From Arbacia lixula (Eukaryota; Echinodermata; Echinoidea; Arbacioida; Arbaciidae), in NCBI GenBank assembly GCA_963669155.1, contig CAVLGW020000001.1, positions 156,501 to 220,500 of the forward strand: a stretch of DNA of 64,000 nt, read 5' to 3'. Of the stretch, positions 60,916 through 64,000 are shown in pieces. Each line of letters starts with the position of its first letter. The stretch's first letter is position 1. The notes under the pieces were generated by a model. The model saw only the letters and a program-made list of their open reading frames with translations. It searched no databases and was not told where the DNA came from. Both the position numbers and the translations under genes were made by a program.

Positions 60916-61949
60916 CGAGACATACTTGTGGACAAGTATAAGGTGGTCTGCATTGGCAAATTCATGCACTGGCATGGGCTGGTAAATGCACCTTCTTAAA
61001 ACATCGCCTTACCCATTGAGCCACAAATCTTCGCATTCACTTTTCACGTAATGCCCGCCAGCAGTGGCTAGAATGATTAAGAAATCGATATTCAAGCTAA
61101 TTTCACCATGATCCCGACATCTGATAAAAAAGTGGAGCCGACGATTCCGAAAGCTAGTAGACTGAGCTACAATATACTGAAATTTCAGAGTAACAGATTC
61201 AAACATCAGCGAGATATAGCTCCTAGTAGGTCGTCAGGTCATTTCATAAATACCCCTTCCATTGACATAACACGTACATGCATCCGATTATGACACCAAT
61301 GCGTATAATGTAATTTACACCATGAAGACATCATTAAATTGACATATAGATGAAAGTTATCTATAGGTGAAGGTGTCAGCTACAACAGAGTGAAATTTGG
61401 GAGAAAATTGACCAAGGATTACTGAGATGTGCAAAAGCGGGTAAAACAGTTCATGACGTCATAATTGAAAATTCATCTTTTCGATTTATATGGCGATATG
61501 ATTACGTCACCATGTACTTACCAGTAAACTGACACATGAAATCACATCTACATTTCATATTCTTTCCAAATTTAAAAAGAAAATTGGGGGTCACCGGCCA
61601 TTCTGAAGAGCTATGGCCGATTGAAGACAGTCATCTTCACTTCACTTCACTTTTGCACTAACGTACGCGTACGCGCGCGTTTTAATTTATTGAAATTAAT
61701 TGTATTATCACTAAATTTATGCATGTCAATTTTCATTAGCTATAAATGATTGTTTCTAGAGCTAGATGAGGTAATAGGTTTTTATTAAACTGCTCGTAGA
61801 TGACGTCACGATGACGTCATGACCTTGAAAATGTTGCTGGAACATGTTCACGTACATATTCATACATGATGAAGATTTCATGAAAAATGACTAATGCATT
61901 GTTGAGATATCCATGCCACAAAATTTTGGAATAAAAATAAATAAATAAA
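60916..61949 (+). repeat. Satellite unit, subtype B with large deletion and filler
   Basis: Same subtype as the unit at 8214. About 290 bp, including the first CpG tract, is missing. The junction (about 61,632-61,652) carries a cttcacttcacttcac filler. Confidence 0.88.
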
Positions 61950-63588
61950 CGAGACATACTTGTGGACAAGTATCAGGTGGTCTGCATTGGCAAATTCATG
62001 CACAGACATGGGCTGGAAAATGCACGGTGAACTATAGACCTTCATTCGTGACACCAACTATCCATCAGCAATGTGAGACAGCGCTCAAGAAAGCTCATAG
62101 GGCACCTATTATACTAAAATTTCAGAGAATTTCCTAAATGGTAACATGTTTATGCTAACGTGATTAATAGTCATGTAAGAGAATGGGGTGAGAGAAAAAA
62201 GAATTGGAAAGAAAATCTCAAAGAGAATGACAAAGTGAGGCATAGAACAGAAGAAGATGGCAAAATAAACATTGCAAAAGGAATGCAAAAGTTGACCCTA
62301 CCCACGCCAGGAATCGAACCGGGGGCCTCGAGATCTTAAAACGGCGCCTTACCTATTGAGCCATTCACTTAACACGTAATGCCCAGCAGGGGCTAGAATG
62401 ATTAAGAAATCGATATTCAAGCTGAAATTTCACCATGATCCCGACATCTGATTAAAAAATGGAGACAACGTTTCGGAAAGCTCGTAGACTCAGCTACAAC
62501 ATACTGAAATTTCAGAGTGAAAGCTTGACATATTAGTGAGATACATCTCCTAGAAGCTCGTCATGTCATTTCATAAATACCACTTCCATTGACATAACAC
62601 GGAAGTGCGATTTTGACATTCATGCGTATAATGAAATTTACACCGTGAAGACGTCATCAAAATGAAAAATGAAGGCAACTCCTACTATGGAGCGAGGTCT
62701 CAGCTACAACATACTGAAATTTGGGAGAAAATTGACCATGAATTACTGAGATACACAAAAGCGGGTAAAAAAGTTCATGACGTCATACATGAAAAATCAT
62801 TTTTTCGATTCATATGGCAATATGATGACATCAACATAAATTTAAAAGGTAAATCGAACATTAAATCACATCTACATTTCCCACTCTTTTAGAATATTGA
62901 AAAAAAATTGGGGGTCACCGGCCATTCTGAAGAGCTATGGCCGATTGAAGGTAGTCATGTTTTTTGCAATATTTGCACACAAAAACGTATTGACGCACGC
63001 GCAGACTTTGAACTTTGACGCACCCGCACGACCTTGTTATTGCATGGAAATGGCTCAAAATGACAGGATGTGTTGTATGTAGTGTCAGTAACATGAATCT
63101 AGTAAAAAAACGGAATTTTGACGTTTTTTTCGCGTTACGCACGGAAAAACGCGCGAACGCGCGCGCACGCGCGGAAATTTTTGAAATGCTAGAAATTACC
63201 TAAAACATATGCAAAACAATTTTGAGTTGATTCTGAGCATTTTTAAATTTTGCGCGCGCGTTTTTGCACTAATGTACGCGTACGCGCGCGTTTTAATTTA
63301 TTGAAATTAATTGTATTATCATTAAATTTATGCATGTCAATTTTCATTAGCTATAAATGATTGGTTCTAGAGCTAGATGAGGTAATAGGTTTTTATTAAA
63401 CTGGTCGTAGATGACGTCACGATGACGTCATGACCTTGAAAATGTTGCTGGAACATGTTCACGTACATATTCATACATGATGAAGATTTCATGAAAAATG
63501 ACTCATGCATTGTTGAGATATCCATGCCACAAAATTTTGGAATAAAAATAAATAAATAAATAAAAAATAAATAAATAACGAGACATAC
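61950..63588 (+). repeat. Satellite unit, subtype A, no cassette
   Basis: The tRNA-like relic (from 62,300) is cut short: gagccattcactt shows loss of its acceptor half. Related to the units at 44,946 and 46,642. Confidence 0.9.
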
Positions 63589-64000
63589 TTGTGGACAAGT
63601 ATCAGGTGGTCTGCATTGGCAAATTCATGCACAGACATGGGCTGGAAAATGCACGGTGAACTATAGACCTTCATTCGTGACACCAACTATCCATAAGCAA
63701 TGTGAGACATCGCTCAAGAAAGCTCATAGGGCACCTATTATACTAACATTTCAGAGACTTTCCTAAATGGTTACATGTTTATGCTAACGTGATTAATAGT
63801 CATGTAAGAGAATGGGGTGAGAGAAAAAAGAATTGGAAAGAAAATCTCAAAGAGAATGACAAAGTGAGGCATAGAACAGAAGAAGATGGCAAAATAAACA
63901 TTGCAAAAGGAATGCAAAAGTTGACCCTACCCACGCCAGGAATCGAACCGGGGGCCTCGAGATCTTAAAACGGCGCCTTACCTATTGAGCCACAAATCTT
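63589..64000 (+). repeat. Satellite unit, subtype A, cut by window end
   Basis: First 412 bp of a unit. Its tRNA-like relic lies at 63,929-63,999. Confidence 0.9.

Larger units (their letters stand above)
34590..64000 (+). repeat. Satellite array, right arm
   Basis: Same satellite and same orientation as the left arm. Units start at 36288, 37925, 39747, 41144, 42392, 43631, 44946, 46642, 48275, 49898, 51585, 53429, 54717, 55454, 56775, 58215, 59615, 60916, 61950 and 63589, after a decayed edge. Lengths run from 737 to 1844 bp. The array continues past the window end. Confidence 0.95.

Overview
The window looks like a nuclear genome segment from an animal, probably a marine invertebrate (echinoderm- or hemichordate-like; the species cannot be fixed from sequence alone). 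Reasons: an animal-type Helentron, AT-rich DNA dense in microsatellites and tRNA-derived repeats, no bacterial gene packing, and long tandem arrays of kilobase-sized units.

There are three zones. (1) Positions 1 to about 12,600 are the left arm of a satellite array with units of about 1.2-1.8 kb, all in the same orientation. (2) About 12,600-34,600 is a 22-kb non-satellite block. Its centrepiece is one uninterrupted 3,270-codon reading frame at 18,652-28,464 (+). This is an apparently intact Helentron-type rolling-circle transposon protein: PHD-like finger, two copies of a cysteine-protease-like domain, OTU protease, Lys-rich repeats, Cys-rich DUF6570-like region, HUH/Y2 Rep, PIF1-type helicase and C-terminal endonuclease. 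Around it are minisatellites, inverted-repeat elements, tRNA-derived relics, a duplicated 766-bp block, and a cluster of six CGCCATCTTG-type motifs (YY1/CTCF-like) just upstream of the ATG. (3) About 34,600-64,000 is the right arm of the same satellite, same orientation and nearly in phase with the left arm, running off the window end.

The satellite units fall into subtypes. A is about 1.6 kb plus cassettes and carries a tRNA-like relic on the minus strand. B is about 1.3 kb and has lost most of the tRNA segment. C is about 1.25 kb and has lost a different internal segment. D is an older divergent form at the left window edge and at the right arm's inner edge. Every unit starts at an 18-bp palindrome; 28 copies are present and 25 are identical. 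Most units also carry a TGACGTCA-TGACGTCA-TGACCTTGA module and CpG-rich alternating purine/pyrimidine tracts. Between units sit 0-3 hairpin cassettes (26 in all) whose apical stems differ in sequence but stay self-complementary. None of the short reading frames in the satellite looks like a gene.

The only confident protein-coding gene is the Helentron. Its Rep, helicase and endonuclease would nick, unwind and join DNA during transposition; the PHD and protease domains presumably deal with chromatin or ubiquitin. The most unusual signals are the two protease-like copies plus OTU in one transposon protein, the covarying hairpin cassettes, and the regular arrangement of CRE-like and nuclear-receptor half-site motifs in a satellite.
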